Shown here: in pieces, positions 44,047 through 53,647 of the stretch | Layout: every line of letters starts with the position of its first letter | How positions within the stretch are numbered: position 1 is the first letter of the stretch | NCBI RefSeq assembly: GCF_009765825.1 | Contig: NZ_LMUR01000018.1 | Location: 1,908,208-1,972,207 of the forward strand | Direction of reading: 5' to 3' | Source: Granulicella sp. L60 | GTDB lineage: Bacteria > Acidobacteriota > Terriglobia > Terriglobales > Acidobacteriaceae | Length of the DNA: 64,000 nt | Notes under the pieces: model-generated | Databases searched by the model: none | What the model saw: only the letters and a program-made list of their open reading frames with translations | What the model was told of the DNA's origin: nothing | Program-made: the position numbers and the translations under genes

Positions 44047-46535
44047 TGCTGCGACTAGACCGAGTCATCAAGCCATGGAAAGAGAGCGCCGCTCTCAATG
44101 ACCACATCAACCTTTACGGGTTTTGGAACGACACCACGTTTCTTACCAAGTCGGGAGACCTGGGAATCGTCCTGCAGATTCAAGGCGTCGATTATGAAAG
44201 CCTCGACAGCGTCGAGCAGGAATATGCCGTCAAGCGTCTTGAAGCAGCGCTCAAAGCGTTCGGAGCCGGATTCCACGTCTACCAATACCTCTTCAAATCG
44301 AACCGACCCGACATCCCATTCGCCAACTATGAAGACCCTGTTGTCGAAGCTGCTATCGACCAGCGCCGTCGCTTCTTCGAATCGAAGCGCGAACATCTTT
44401 TCGAAATCGAGATTTTCTACGTCGTGATGCTTGAAGGAGCGCGATCCAAGCGGGGCGTCGGGACAGCCATCGGCCGATTCTTCCACGACCCAGCCGGTGC
44501 AATCGAAGAACTCCGCGCTCAGTTTACGAACAACAGCATGAAGACCTTGTTGAAGGCTCAGATCGAAGCCGACCTTGCGCGACTCGATCAGAGAGTGCAA
44601 GCGTTCAATCGGCAACTGTCAGACTTCGTTTCGATCTCGATTCTGGACAAAGCAGCGCAGTTCACATTCCTGCGTCGCCTCCTCAACTATGACGAACGGT
44701 TGATTGCGGGCAAACCTCAGAGCACTCAGTTTCTCGACTATCAGATTGCGAACTCAAACATCGAGGCCGAGCGAGATCACTTGCGGGTCGGAGAGCACTT
44801 CGTTCGTGTCCTTACGATGAAGGAAGCCATCACGGAGACGAGGCCGTTGGTGTTGGACTCACTGCTGAAGATCCCGGCTAGCTTCATGGTTTGCACTGAA
44901 TGGACACCTCTTCCGACGGATAAGGCTCGCAAGGAAGTGAACAAACGTCGTCGTCACTTCAATATGTCGAAGACCGGTTTCGTTTCGCAAATGGGAAACG
45001 ACGCCAGCAAGACCAACCCGCGCGATGTCTTGGTTGATGAGTCCAAGCAAGCCGACATCGAAAACCTCGGAGACTGCCTTCGCGCCCTCGGCGATGGACA
45101 GTCACTTGGTGACTTCTCACTCTCGATTGTCTTGCATGGCGAATCGAAACGCGACCTGGATCAGCTTGCCGGGGAGTTCACCAGTGTCTTCACCAACGCG
45201 GACGGAAATCTCTTCACTGAGACCTACAACCAACTTAACGCCTACTTTGCCACAGTCCCAGGCAACTACGCTCTGAACCTCCGCAAGCTTTACCTGCTCA
45301 ACAGCAACTACGCAGACCTCAGTTTCCTTTTCACGATCCTGCCGGGCGAAAGGCGCAATGCTCACCTCGGCACGGAGTATCTCGCTGTCCTCGAAACCGA
45401 GAACAGCACGCCCTACTTCCTCAATCTCCATAACGGTGAGGTGGCGCACACGCTGATTCTGGGCATGACAGGTAGCGGCAAGAGCTATTTCTGTAATTTC
45501 TTACTGCAAAACGCTCAGAAGTACGCGCCCCTCACGTTCATTTTCGATATCGGCGGCAGCTTCCAATCCCTCACGACAATCTTCGGCGGTTCATATCTGA
45601 ACGTCGGTCAGGACACGCGCGACTTCACGATCAATCCGTTTTCGCTCGCCCCTACCAAAGAGAATCTGCAGTTTCTCTTCAGCTTCTTTCGCGTGTTGAT
45701 CGAGGGCACCGAACAGCGTTACCGCCTTGACTTCAAAGAGGAGCGCAAGCTCTGGGACGCCATCGAGCGCGTTTATGTTCTGGAGCCGGGACAGCGCACC
45801 ATTTCCAGCTTCGTGAACATCATCGGGGAGTTGAAGGAACGCCTGCATCGGTGGACGGCAGGAGGACAGTATGGGTTCGTCTTCGACAATCCCGAAGACA
45901 CCCTATCGTTCAGCCGTTTTCAAACATTCAACTTCGCGGGCTGGGGCGATGCTCCTGAAGTGTTAGAACCGCTTTTGTTCTATGTCCTTCACCGCGCGTC
46001 GAACGAAATCGCCAACCCTCAGAAGCTCGCCACCTTCAAGATGTTTCTGTTGGACGAGGCATGGCTCTTCATCAAGAACGAGACGATACGCACCTACATC
46101 GTTCAAGCACAGAAGACCTGGCGCAAACATAATGCGGCGATGATTCTGGCAACTCAGTCCATCAAGGAACTCGAAGAGTCGGGCATGTTGCAGATTGTCT
46201 CCGAAAGCTGCCCAACAAAGATTTTCCTGGCAAACCCCGAGATGGATCGCGACCTGTACCGCGAAGCGTTCCACCTGAACGATACCGAGTTGGAACTGAT
46301 TGCTGGTCTCGTGCCTCCCGGACAGATGCTCATCCGCAAGGCGCAGTCGAGTAAGAAGGTGCAGTTGAACGTGGATTCCGTCTCCCATTGGACCGCGACC
46401 AACAACGCCCGCGACAACCTCAGAAAACGCGAATACTTCGAGCGATACGGAATCGCCGACGGTTTACGAAGGCTTGCAGAAGATCACCCATTTCGACCAC
46501 GCACAATGGCCGTTTCCTCCACCACCAACCGCTAA
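44046..46535 (+). CDS. virB4: VirB4/TrbE-type secretion ATPase
   Basis: 829 residues from ATG 44,046, which overlaps the virB3 stop; upstream frame is out of context. CagE/TrbE N-terminal domain, then the ATPase domain: Walker A GMTGSGKSYFCNFLL near residue 473, Walker B FLLDEAWLFI near 666, and ILATQSIKELEES (motif III region). It powers pilus assembly and substrate transfer. The TWRKHNAAMILATQS stretch is characteristic of the family. Confidence 0.95.
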   Translation: MLRLDRVIKPWKESAALNDHINLYGFWNDTTFLTKSGDLGIVLQIQGVDYESLDSVEQEYAVKRLEAALKAFGAGFHVYQYLFKSNRPDIPFANYEDPVVEAAIDQRRRFFESKREHLFEIEIFYVVMLEGARSKRGVGTAIGRFFHDPAGAIEELRAQFTNNSMKTLLKAQIEADLARLDQRVQAFNRQLSDFVSISILDKAAQFTFLRRLLNYDERLIAGKPQSTQFLDYQIANSNIEAERDHLRVGEHFVRVLTMKEAITETRPLVLDSLLKIPASFMVCTEWTPLPTDKARKEVNKRRRHFNMSKTGFVSQMGNDASKTNPRDVLVDESKQADIENLGDCLRALGDGQSLGDFSLSIVLHGESKRDLDQLAGEFTSVFTNADGNLFTETYNQLNAYFATVPGNYALNLRKLYLLNSNYADLSFLFTILPGERRNAHLGTEYLAVLETENSTPYFLNLHNGEVAHTLILGMTGSGKSYFCNFLLQNAQKYAPLTFIFDIGGSFQSLTTIFGGSYLNVGQDTRDFTINPFSLAPTKENLQFLFSFFRVLIEGTEQRYRLDFKEERKLWDAIERVYVLEPGQRTISSFVNIIGELKERLHRWTAGGQYGFVFDNPEDTLSFSRFQTFNFAGWGDAPEVLEPLLFYVLHRASNEIANPQKLATFKMFLLDEAWLFIKNETIRTYIVQAQKTWRKHNAAMILATQSIKELEESGMLQIVSESCPTKIFLANPEMDRDLYREAFHLNDTELELIAGLVPPGQMLIRKAQSSKKVQLNVDSVSHWTATNNARDNLRKREYFERYGIADGLRRLAEDHPFRPRTMAVSSTTNR

Positions 46536-46546
46536 GGAGAATCACC

Positions 46547-47314
46547 ATGAACCGCAAACTGATCGCACTTGCCGGGATCGCTCTGGCTCTCTCTCCCAAC
46601 CTCATGCTCTCCGCCCAGGAGGCAACGGCTCGCACCGTGCAGTATCACTCGCAGGACATCGTGCCTATCCGCGCCAAGCTCAAGTACACGACTTTGATCC
46701 AGGTACCCGCCACCGAGAAGATCATGGAGGCGGCAACCGGCGACAAGGACTTCTGGGTAGTGGATGTTGTCGGCAACTTCTGCTTCGTGCATCCGGCCAA
46801 GGCCGGTATCAGCTCCAATCTGAATCTCATCACCGACAAAGGAAATATCTACTCCTTCACTCTCCAGGACGTTTCCAACAGTTCTGTTCCGCCCGACCTC
46901 AAGGTGCTCGTTCAACCTGCTGACCAGTCTTCGATCGTTGCGTCATCCGGCCCGGCACAATACGTTCCCGCCGCCCAGCTCGATCAGTCGAAGCAACAGC
47001 TCGCCGCGTTGCAAACGCACGTTGGGCAGGCGGTTGACGAATACAAGAGCGCTTACCAAAGCAAACTCACATTCGATTACCACTTCAAAGCGAACGAGAA
47101 GCCCTTCGATATCCAGTCGATCTATCACGACGACAAGTTCACCTACATCAAGACCAATGCTCCCGAGAAGTTCAGCGTGTACGAGATGAAGGACGGAAAG
47201 CCGAACCTCATCTCCTACGACTTGAGGGAAGGGACTTACATCATCCCGAAGGTGATGGACTCCGGCTATGTAGAACTTGGCAAGCAGAAGATGGAGTTTT
47301 CCCGCAAAGGCTAG
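46547..47314 (+). CDS. virB9: VirB9/TrbG-like outer-membrane core protein
   Basis: 255 residues from ATG 46,547 with AAGGAG eight bases before. Signal peptide (KLIALAGIALALSPNLMLSA), then an N-terminal beta domain (VQYHSQDIVPIRAKLKYTTL, KDFWVVDVVGNFCFVHPAKA, ISSNLNLITDKGNIYSFTLQ) and a C-terminal domain with FDYHFKANEKPFDIQSIYHD, the form VirB9 uses to contact VirB7. Part of the outer-membrane ring with VirB10. Confidence 0.9.
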   Translation: MNRKLIALAGIALALSPNLMLSAQEATARTVQYHSQDIVPIRAKLKYTTLIQVPATEKIMEAATGDKDFWVVDVVGNFCFVHPAKAGISSNLNLITDKGNIYSFTLQDVSNSSVPPDLKVLVQPADQSSIVASSGPAQYVPAAQLDQSKQQLAALQTHVGQAVDEYKSAYQSKLTFDYHFKANEKPFDIQSIYHDDKFTYIKTNAPEKFSVYEMKDGKPNLISYDLREGTYIIPKVMDSGYVELGKQKMEFSRKG

Positions 47315-47344
47315 TACCGACACCCAAGAGAGGGAGAGAGCATC

Positions 47345-48673
47345 ATGGCAGAGACAGTCAGCACATCACAGCAATCTGAGCCGGTACTTCGGAAATGGGC
47401 CATTGACCCGCGCGGTGTTCTGCAGAAGAACATGAAGCCGCTCCTCTATCTGGGCGTGGCCCTACTCGTCATCCTTGCCGCCGTCTTCAGCTCACGCGGG
47501 AAGAAGACGCCGGCACAGGAAGCGGCGGCTCGGCATGAACCCCCGCAGCCCGTCGTGCAGGACAACAGCGAAAACAACATTCAAGACCTGAAGACTCAGC
47601 TTGCCGCCGAACGACAGAAAGAAGCCGAGCAGAATAACGCGCAGCTTGCGGCGGCAACAGATCCCTCAATGCAAATGGCTACTCCCGCCCAGAGAGCAGC
47701 CGTTGCGGGATACGGCACCACGGGCCAACCCGTCCCGTGTGTGCCAGGGCAACCTTGCCAGCAGCCGCCAGCCTATGGATACGCTCAGGGCAACGGCGGC
47801 GGACAGTTATCGGCAGTCCAACAGGCTTCGCAACAGCTTCAGGCTAAAGAGCGTGAATTGGCGTATGACTCCCGATTCTCGTCCAATCTGGTATTTGCAC
47901 AGACCGCGTCACCTGCTCGGGGCCAAGGGGGAGAACAGCCCAATTCGTCTAGCGGTATTGCCGCCCCTCAACAAAGCAATCTGATGGCACCTCGCGAGGC
48001 GGGTGCGAAATCGCAGGGAGAGTCAGCAGCCGCTCCCAAACGCGCCCCGGAAGTGAATATCGACGCCGCCTCCGGTCAGCCCTACGTCATTTATGAGGGT
48101 ACAACCGTGGACACCGTTCTTATGAACCGCCTAGACGGCGACGCGGTTGGCCCCGTCAAGGTGCTTGTCTCCAATCCGCTTTACTCGCATGACCACCAGC
48201 ACGTTCTCATTCCTGACGGAACGATCGTGCTGGGAGAGGCGAAGAAGATTGGTGGCAGCGGCTTCGGCCAGCAGCGACGTATGGCCGTCGTCTTTCACCG
48301 GATGATTATGCCGGATGGGTACACCGTGGATTTAGACCAGTTTCACGGCTTGGATCAGATTGGTGAGGAAGGACTTAAGGACAAGGTGAACAACCACTAT
48401 TTGCAAATCTTCGGAGCTTCCATCGCCTTAGGAGTAATCGCGGGTGCCGCCGAGATTACGCAGGGTGGTGGTGCTTTGACCGCCTCTGGCCCGGAGGTGT
48501 TCACTAATGGTGCGTCGGCATCCGTCGCACAGTCAGCAACGTCCGTCTTGGACCGCTTCATGCAGATACCTCCGACCATTACGATCCGCGAAGGCCATCG
48601 GGTGAAGGTCTACGTCACGCAGGATATGCTCCTGCCCGCATACGAAAACCACGCAATACCTCAATCCTTCTAG
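47345..48673 (+). CDS. virB10: VirB10/TrbI-like channel protein
   Basis: 442 residues. A cytosolic head, one membrane helix (LLYLGVALLVILAAVFSSR), a long Gln/Pro/Ala-rich periplasmic linker (residues about 70-235), then the TrbI barrel: YVIYEGTTVDTVLMNRLDGD, PDGTIVLGEAKKIGGSGFGQ, RRMAVVFHRMIMPDGYTVDL, and GHRVKVYVTQDMLLP at the end. It spans both membranes and gates the channel. Longer linker than in the IncP TrbI. Confidence 0.93.
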   Translation: MAETVSTSQQSEPVLRKWAIDPRGVLQKNMKPLLYLGVALLVILAAVFSSRGKKTPAQEAAARHEPPQPVVQDNSENNIQDLKTQLAAERQKEAEQNNAQLAAATDPSMQMATPAQRAAVAGYGTTGQPVPCVPGQPCQQPPAYGYAQGNGGGQLSAVQQASQQLQAKERELAYDSRFSSNLVFAQTASPARGQGGEQPNSSSGIAAPQQSNLMAPREAGAKSQGESAAAPKRAPEVNIDAASGQPYVIYEGTTVDTVLMNRLDGDAVGPVKVLVSNPLYSHDHQHVLIPDGTIVLGEAKKIGGSGFGQQRRMAVVFHRMIMPDGYTVDLDQFHGLDQIGEEGLKDKVNNHYLQIFGASIALGVIAGAAEITQGGGALTASGPEVFTNGASASVAQSATSVLDRFMQIPPTITIREGHRVKVYVTQDMLLPAYENHAIPQSF

Positions 48674-48681
48674 GAGGAGTC

Positions 48682-48969
48682 ATGAAGCCATTCCTTTCAA
48701 CAGTCGTTCTCGCGTCGTGCATTGCCCTAGCCGGTTGCCACAGTAAGCAAGTGGACGTGGCTGCCTTGCAGCAGCAGTACCAACATGCGCACAAGCAATA
48801 TGTCGACGATTGCGTATCGCCAATGACGAGCGGAGCAAGCGCCGCACTTAGCGGGAAGACTGCGAAGGCACCGAGCCCGCAACAAGAAGCTCTACAGCAG
48901 CAGAAGTGCGACCAAGAGGCGAAAAAAGCTGGTGCTCTCCAGCAGCAGCTCCAAGCCGCTTCTCAGTAG
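48682..48969 (+). CDS. Small lipoprotein, possible VirB7/TrbK role
   Basis: 95 residues. Lipoprotein signal with lipobox (VLASCIALAGC, Cys at about 19), then a Gln/Ala-rich helical chain with two more Cys (VDDCVSP, QQKCDQE). Position after virB10 suggests the VirB7-like outer-membrane anchor or an entry-exclusion lipoprotein like TrbK. It is longer than most VirB7. No sequence match can be claimed by eye. Confidence 0.65.
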   Translation: MKPFLSTVVLASCIALAGCHSKQVDVAALQQQYQHAHKQYVDDCVSPMTSGASAALSGKTAKAPSPQQEALQQQKCDQEAKKAGALQQQLQAASQ

Positions 48970-49020
48970 TTATTAACCACAACCTAAACCGTCCATGCGA
49001 TCTACGAAGGAGACGCAAAC

Positions 49021-49824
49021 ATGAAGCCGTTTTGTCTTAAAATCACCCTCTTGCTCGCGATTTCAGGTTCGACCATTGCCCGAGCGCAGTTCGGTTCGGG
49101 AGTGGTTTTCGATCCAACGCAGTCTGCCCACGCTCTGCAACAGATCGAGCAAGGCCAGAACATCTTCACCAACTCCGTCAAACTGGCAGACAACGCCATT
49201 TCGACGTACAACTTGGCCCATCAGATGGCGATGTCTCCCGACAGCCTCTATCGCCCCTTCATTTCCTTTTCGTCGTATTGGATGGCGATCAACCAAGCGG
49301 CGAATACCTATGGAAACTCCCAGCAATGGGTGAACTCCACGAACAACGGCGTCGGCACTCAATATGCCTATCAACAGGCCTCCATTCCACGCACGACGCA
49401 GTTGAATGGATACGGGAAGGTGAGCTTATCTTCCCAGCAACAGATCGCGGCGCAGGGTGCTACCGCCGACCTAAATGACGCTGTCACTGCCAGCAACATG
49501 CAGACGTTGGGAGTGATTCGCGCGAACGCTCAGCAAAGGCAGACGGATATCAACGCTTTACAGTCCGCCACGCAGTCAACAGACCCAGCGCAGCACACTG
49601 AACTCGCAACGCTCCAGCGAATCAATCAGGCACTGATTCTGCAACTCATGGCGCAACAGGAAGCGAATCAGATCAGCCAGGCGTATGCGCTGCAACAAAT
49701 CGTGGCTCAGAAGCAGCAACAGGACCAACTAAAAGCCACCTTCCAGCAAGCTAATCACTTCCAGACGGGCTATATGGCAACGGCCCCGTCCTACAGCGGA
49801 GCAGCGGCGGCAATGCGCTACTAA
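49021..49824 (+). CDS. VirB5/TrbJ-like minor pilin protein
   Basis: 267 residues with a signal peptide (LKITLLLAISGSTIARAQ). The mature protein is almost wholly alpha-helical: ALQQIEQGQNIFTNSVKLAD, YNLAHQMAMSPDSLYRPFIS, TLQRINQALILQLMAQQEAN, ending in a Gln-rich coil. This fits VirB5/TrbJ, the pilus-tip protein. Weakly conserved family, so the assignment rests on position and fold type. Confidence 0.8.
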   Translation: MKPFCLKITLLLAISGSTIARAQFGSGVVFDPTQSAHALQQIEQGQNIFTNSVKLADNAISTYNLAHQMAMSPDSLYRPFISFSSYWMAINQAANTYGNSQQWVNSTNNGVGTQYAYQQASIPRTTQLNGYGKVSLSSQQQIAAQGATADLNDAVTASNMQTLGVIRANAQQRQTDINALQSATQSTDPAQHTELATLQRINQALILQLMAQQEANQISQAYALQQIVAQKQQQDQLKATFQQANHFQTGYMATAPSYSGAAAAMRY

Positions 49825-49846
49825 CCAACCGAACAGCGAGGCGGAT

Positions 49847-50716
49847 ATGGATATCTTTCTTTGGATCACGCAAGCATGCAATTCGCTCACGTCCACAATG
49901 GCCCCTTCCATTGACGCGATGGGTGTCCGTATCTGCATTGCCTTGGCAACGGTAATGCTCGTTTGGTTTGGCGTTCAAGAGGCTCTATCCTCCGCTCAGG
50001 GCGGCCCAGGCTTCAGCATGGGGAAGTTCCTAAACTTCTTCATGCTCATCACTTTCGCTTACGTCATGGTCAAGTTCTATGACTCCTCTATCCCCGGTAT
50101 TGGGTACTCGCTAAAGGGGTTCATCAACGGCGGCGCACAGCAACTCGTTGACCTGATCGGGACAGACAGTGCAAACAGCATTCTCAGCACTCTGCAGCAG
50201 GCTGAAACCAGCCAAGGGCCGGGGATGATGTCTACGGTTATGAACCCCTATAACGCGATCATCTTAGCGTTGATCCAGGTTCTTCTCGCCGGGCTTTCGG
50301 CTCTCATCTCCGTCATCATCGCCTACGGTGCAGTGGCTAGCGCCATCGTGGGGCTGTTAGGTCCGATCTTCATTCCGTTCCTTGTCTTCGAGAAGCTCGA
50401 ATTTCTCTTTTGGGGCTGGCTTAGAGCGTTCCTTGCGTTCTCTTTCTACAAAGTCGTCGCCGCCGCAACTCTGAGCGTTCTTTCTCAGCTCTTGGCTCAC
50501 TACTACGCAATGATGAGCGGATTCACAGATCCCGCAACCATGGTTGAGAAGCTGCCCGTGCTTATCCTTTTGGTGATCGTGAATGGCTTCATTCTTCTCA
50601 AGATTCCGGCTATGACCGCGACCATCTTCTCCGGCCATGTCGGCGGCCACGACGCCGGTACAGGGATCGTTTCCAGTCTCGCAACAACCGCCGCTACTGG
50701 CGCACTGATGGGCTAA
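49847..50716 (+). CDS. virB6: VirB6/TrbL-like inner membrane protein
   Basis: 289 residues with about six membrane helices (VRICIALATVMLVWFGVQEA, FFMLITFAYVMVKFYD, IIALIQVLLAGLSALISVII, LGPIFIPFLVFEKLEFLFWG-type segment, LLVIVNGFILLKIPAMTATI). The FIPFLVF-W-GWLRAFLAFSFYKV region is the conserved TrbL/VirB6 core. It forms part of the inner-membrane channel. Follows virB5 with a short spacer. Confidence 0.88.
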   Translation: MDIFLWITQACNSLTSTMAPSIDAMGVRICIALATVMLVWFGVQEALSSAQGGPGFSMGKFLNFFMLITFAYVMVKFYDSSIPGIGYSLKGFINGGAQQLVDLIGTDSANSILSTLQQAETSQGPGMMSTVMNPYNAIILALIQVLLAGLSALISVIIAYGAVASAIVGLLGPIFIPFLVFEKLEFLFWGWLRAFLAFSFYKVVAAATLSVLSQLLAHYYAMMSGFTDPATMVEKLPVLILLVIVNGFILLKIPAMTATIFSGHVGGHDAGTGIVSSLATTAATGALMG

Positions 50717-50726
50717 GGAGCTTCCA

Positions 50727-51413
50727 ATGACTACAGCAACGGTAAAAGCCACCCCCGAGATCACAAGAGCCGCGGAGCGCTATCTAGAACAGTATGGCGA
50801 TCCGCTGGTGATGAATACCTACTTGAAGGTCACCATCATCGCTCTTGTGGTGATTTGTCTCGCGCTCGCCGCGCTCGTCTTCAAGAGCCAGAAAGCGCTT
50901 GCTTCCATGCACCCGCTAATCGTCCGAATCAACGACGTAGGACACGCGGAAGCGATTGACTACCGGAACTTCCAGTACAGGCCCCAGGAAGCCGAGAACA
51001 AGTATTACTTGACCCGGTGGGCCGAGCTCTACTTCTCACGCAATCGCTTCACTATCGAACGCGATCAGACCAATGCCTTGTACTTCCTCAACAGTGACGT
51101 GCAAAGGGCCGTCATCGAGCAGGAGCGCAAAGACAACATCATCCAAACTTACGTCAAAGATGCGACCCTGCCGTACATCGACGTAGAGGTTAAGAACGTC
51201 GTTCTTGACGACCTTCGGCAATCCCCTTATTCGGCTCGGATTGAGTTTGAACGGGTGTACACGAATCCGGCGGATCATACCGAGCTCAAGCGGGAGCGAT
51301 GGACAGCCAGCGTTACCTATGTCTTCCGCGAGAGTGTGAAGAACGATGAGCTTGCCGTTGACCCTCTCGGACTGACCATCGTTCGCTTCCGTGCCGACCA
51401 GGCGTTCAGCTAG
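50727..51413 (+). CDS. virB8: VirB8/TrbF-like assembly protein
   Basis: 228 residues. Short cytosolic head, one membrane helix (LKVTIIALVVICLALAALVF), then a periplasmic NTF2-like domain: VRINDVGHAEAIDYRNFQY, YFLTRWAELYFSRNRFTIE-type helix (seen as YLTRWAELYFSRNRFTIERD), NVVLDDLRQSPYSARIEFER, WTASVTYVFRESVKND and DPLGLTIVRFRAD near the end. Nucleates the channel and binds VirB10. Ends the structural block before ssb. Confidence 0.92.
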   Translation: MTTATVKATPEITRAAERYLEQYGDPLVMNTYLKVTIIALVVICLALAALVFKSQKALASMHPLIVRINDVGHAEAIDYRNFQYRPQEAENKYYLTRWAELYFSRNRFTIERDQTNALYFLNSDVQRAVIEQERKDNIIQTYVKDATLPYIDVEVKNVVLDDLRQSPYSARIEFERVYTNPADHTELKRERWTASVTYVFRESVKNDELAVDPLGLTIVRFRADQAFS

Positions 51414-51441
51414 ACAGAATCAACTTTCCAGAGGCTTAGCG

Positions 51442-51774
51442 ATGTCCAGACATGCTGCCAATCCGGCTGCTTTGCCCCACCTGTCTCTACGTGGGATGGC
51501 GCAGGAGTACGAGACCTTTCAAACCCCGGCCATAGGTTGCGATTCAAGCATGCTTGCGGGTACGAGTGCCAGCTCCGTTCGCGCGGTAATGGCGATGAAC
51601 TTCTGCAGCCAAGACGCAGATGAAAACTTTGGTCCCGTATGTGTCAGCCGTCCGGTATCCCGCCTTTTGCACGGTCACTGCTTCGGGGCCTATCCGGCGC
51701 CCTGCGGCAGCTCGCTCTTCTGCTTCGGCTACGCCGCCCTACGGGTTACGGTTTCCCTTCGGGACCCTCCGTAA
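51442..51774 (+). CDS. Hypothetical protein, 110 residues
   Basis: An open frame with a GAGG ribosome site, between virB8 and ssb. The product has a polar first half and a Cys-containing end (GHCFGAYPAPCGSSLFCFGY). No family recognised and the composition is odd for this operon, so it may be non-coding. If it is not a gene, 51,414-51,865 is a 450-bp spacer with a GC-rich hairpin near 51,745-51,770 that could attenuate the operon. Confidence 0.3.
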   Translation: MSRHAANPAALPHLSLRGMAQEYETFQTPAIGCDSSMLAGTSASSVRAVMAMNFCSQDADENFGPVCVSRPVSRLLHGHCFGAYPAPCGSSLFCFGYAALRVTVSLRDPP

Positions 51775-51865
51775 ATGCAGAGCTTCGGCACTTGGGAGCC
51801 GGGCCCTCTTCGCTATTTAGTGACCCGAGCAAGATCGGGAAATTCAACCAAACGGAGACACCATC

Positions 51866-52249
51866 ATGTACCAGAACAAAGTAAACCTCATCGGCTTTCT
51901 CGGCAGTGACGCAGAAGTTCGCGCCAACAACAACCGCAGCTTCACAACCCTCTCGCTGGCAACCCAGTCGTCCTACAAGAAAGACGGCAAGTACATCTCG
52001 CATACCGAGTGGCACCGTTGCGTGGTTTTCGGGAAGCTCTCTGACTTCGCCAAGACCCTCAAGAAGGGCGCACATCTCCAGGTTGAGGGTGAGCTTCGCA
52101 GCCGGGAGTACGACAGCAAGAAGACGGACAGCAAGCAGCGCATCTGGGAGATCAAGGTCGATTCGATCCTGAAGCTTGACCGCGCTGAGAAGGCCGCCCT
52201 GGAAGCAGAAGAGCACGATGACAGTCCTGTAGAGGATGTGGCCGCTTAG
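51866..52249 (+). CDS. ssb: Single-stranded DNA-binding protein
   Basis: 127 residues. OB fold: NKVNLIGFLGSDAEVRANNN, FTTLSLATQSSYKKDGKYIS, HTEWHRCVVFGKLSDFAKTL, KKGAHLQVEGELRSREYDS. The C-terminus is acidic but lacks the D-D-D-I-P-F tip that recruits replication partners, as is common in element-borne SSBs. It would coat transferred single strands on entry. Set within the transfer operon. Confidence 0.93.
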   Translation: MYQNKVNLIGFLGSDAEVRANNNRSFTTLSLATQSSYKKDGKYISHTEWHRCVVFGKLSDFAKTLKKGAHLQVEGELRSREYDSKKTDSKQRIWEIKVDSILKLDRAEKAALEAEEHDDSPVEDVAA

Positions 52250-52311
52250 GCCATCCCTTTCACCCATGGAAGCCCGGCGAACGCTGGGCTTCCATCACTG
52301 GAGATCCCGCT

Positions 52312-53334
52312 ATGAGCTTCGAGCTAATCCTTCCGTTCCTTCGCCCCATAGAGCCGCTGCTACTGGATGACAGCGTCAGCGAGATCATGGGCAATCCCGA
52401 TGCCTCATGGTGGTACGAGCGCGACGGTATTGTGCGAAGGGAAGAGAGCATTTCCTTCGACGCCGGCAAGCTCCGCACCGGCCTCGAAGTGGTAGCCAAC
52501 AAGCTCGGCAAGCGGTTGGATGAAGATAACCCGGTTCTCCACGCGCAGCTTCCAGACGGAAGCCGCTTGGCGGCAGTAATTCCGCCCGTCGTGCGGCCTT
52601 CGCCCGCCGTAACGATACGCAAGTTCACCAGCCGGAAGTTCACGGCTGAAGACCTGATTGCTCGCGGCGCGCTCACGCGCTCGCTCGCCGATCTCTTGGA
52701 AGAACAGATTCGCCGTGGAAAGACGCTGCTCATCAGTGGTGGAACCGGAACCGGGAAGACGACACTTCTCAACATCCTCGCGAACGCAATCCCCGAGCAT
52801 GAGCGTGTGGTCGTGATCGAGGATACGTCTGAGCTTCGTATCCAGAAGCCGAACGTACTGGCGGTCGAATGCCAGACCGATACCTTCAAATCGGCCGTCA
52901 CGTTCGATGACCTCTTGAAGTCAGCTCTCCGGTGGAGACCGGACCGCATCATCCTGGGAGAAGTTCGCGGAACCGAGGCGCGTACGCTGCTGGATTCCTT
53001 GAACACAGGGCACGGCGGATCGCTCGCGACTATTCATGCAAACTCCGCCGAGAAGGCACTACGTAGATTCGCCAATTTGGTTATGCGGAGTCACGCGCAA
53101 GCCACCATCTCTGACGTTGAAGCGGAAATTGCCGAGGCGGTCAATCTCGTTGTCCATGTAGAACGCCAACCGGGACGCCGTCGCATCAGCGAAGTTCTTG
53201 AGATTGAAGCCTATGATCGTCGGCTTCAACGCTTTGAAACCACCCCACTCTATCGGGCCGATTGCTCGCCGGAATCGGCTCACAACCTTACCCCCGAATC
53301 ATCTCGAAAGGATGCCCACAATGCCACTGCTTGA
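52312..53334 (+). CDS. virB11: VirB11/TrbB-type secretion ATPase
   Basis: 340 residues. N-terminal domain SVSEIMGNPDASWWYERDG, then the hexameric ATPase: Walker A SGGTGTGKTTLLNILAN near residue 140, Asp box VVVIEDTSELRI, Walker B region RPDRIILGEVRGTEA, His box TGHGGSLATIHANSAEKAL. Works with VirB4 and VirD4 to switch between pilus making and DNA transfer. Overlaps the next gene by 14 bp. Confidence 0.95.
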   Translation: MSFELILPFLRPIEPLLLDDSVSEIMGNPDASWWYERDGIVRREESISFDAGKLRTGLEVVANKLGKRLDEDNPVLHAQLPDGSRLAAVIPPVVRPSPAVTIRKFTSRKFTAEDLIARGALTRSLADLLEEQIRRGKTLLISGGTGTGKTTLLNILANAIPEHERVVVIEDTSELRIQKPNVLAVECQTDTFKSAVTFDDLLKSALRWRPDRIILGEVRGTEARTLLDSLNTGHGGSLATIHANSAEKALRRFANLVMRSHAQATISDVEAEIAEAVNLVVHVERQPGRRRISEVLEIEAYDRRLQRFETTPLYRADCSPESAHNLTPESSRKDAHNATA

Positions 53335-53647
53335 AGTTACCCAAACCAAACAGATTAGCGCTTCGATTCGGCTATCGGAATCGACAGCAACGCAGGTCGA
53401 TCAATATGCGGCCTACATCCAGGCCACCGCAGACGATGTCGTAGAGAAGGCGCTCCAATACGTCTTCGGCAAAGATCCCGGATTTCGCGAATTCCAGAAG
53501 ACTCCGGAGGCTTCCAAGGTGACCGCGACTCTGCGTATCCGGAAAGCTGTGCAACCGGTGACGCCATCCGAGGGTGCAAGGAAGCCGGTTGCCCCCATGC
53601 CAACTCCGAAGAGTGAGGGTGCCAGCAGTGTTGCAGCTCGCGCATAA
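53321..53647 (+). CDS. Ribbon-helix-helix-like protein 1
   Basis: 108 residues from ATG 53,321, inside the end of virB11. First part is RHH-like: KQISASIRLSESTATQVDQY then AAYIQATADDVVEKALQYVF. The tail is Pro/Ala/Lys-rich and probably disordered. Either a relaxosome accessory protein or a repressor. Directly before the candidate oriT spacer. Confidence 0.65.
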   Translation: MPLLEVTQTKQISASIRLSESTATQVDQYAAYIQATADDVVEKALQYVFGKDPGFREFQKTPEASKVTATLRIRKAVQPVTPSEGARKPVAPMPTPKSEGASSVAARA

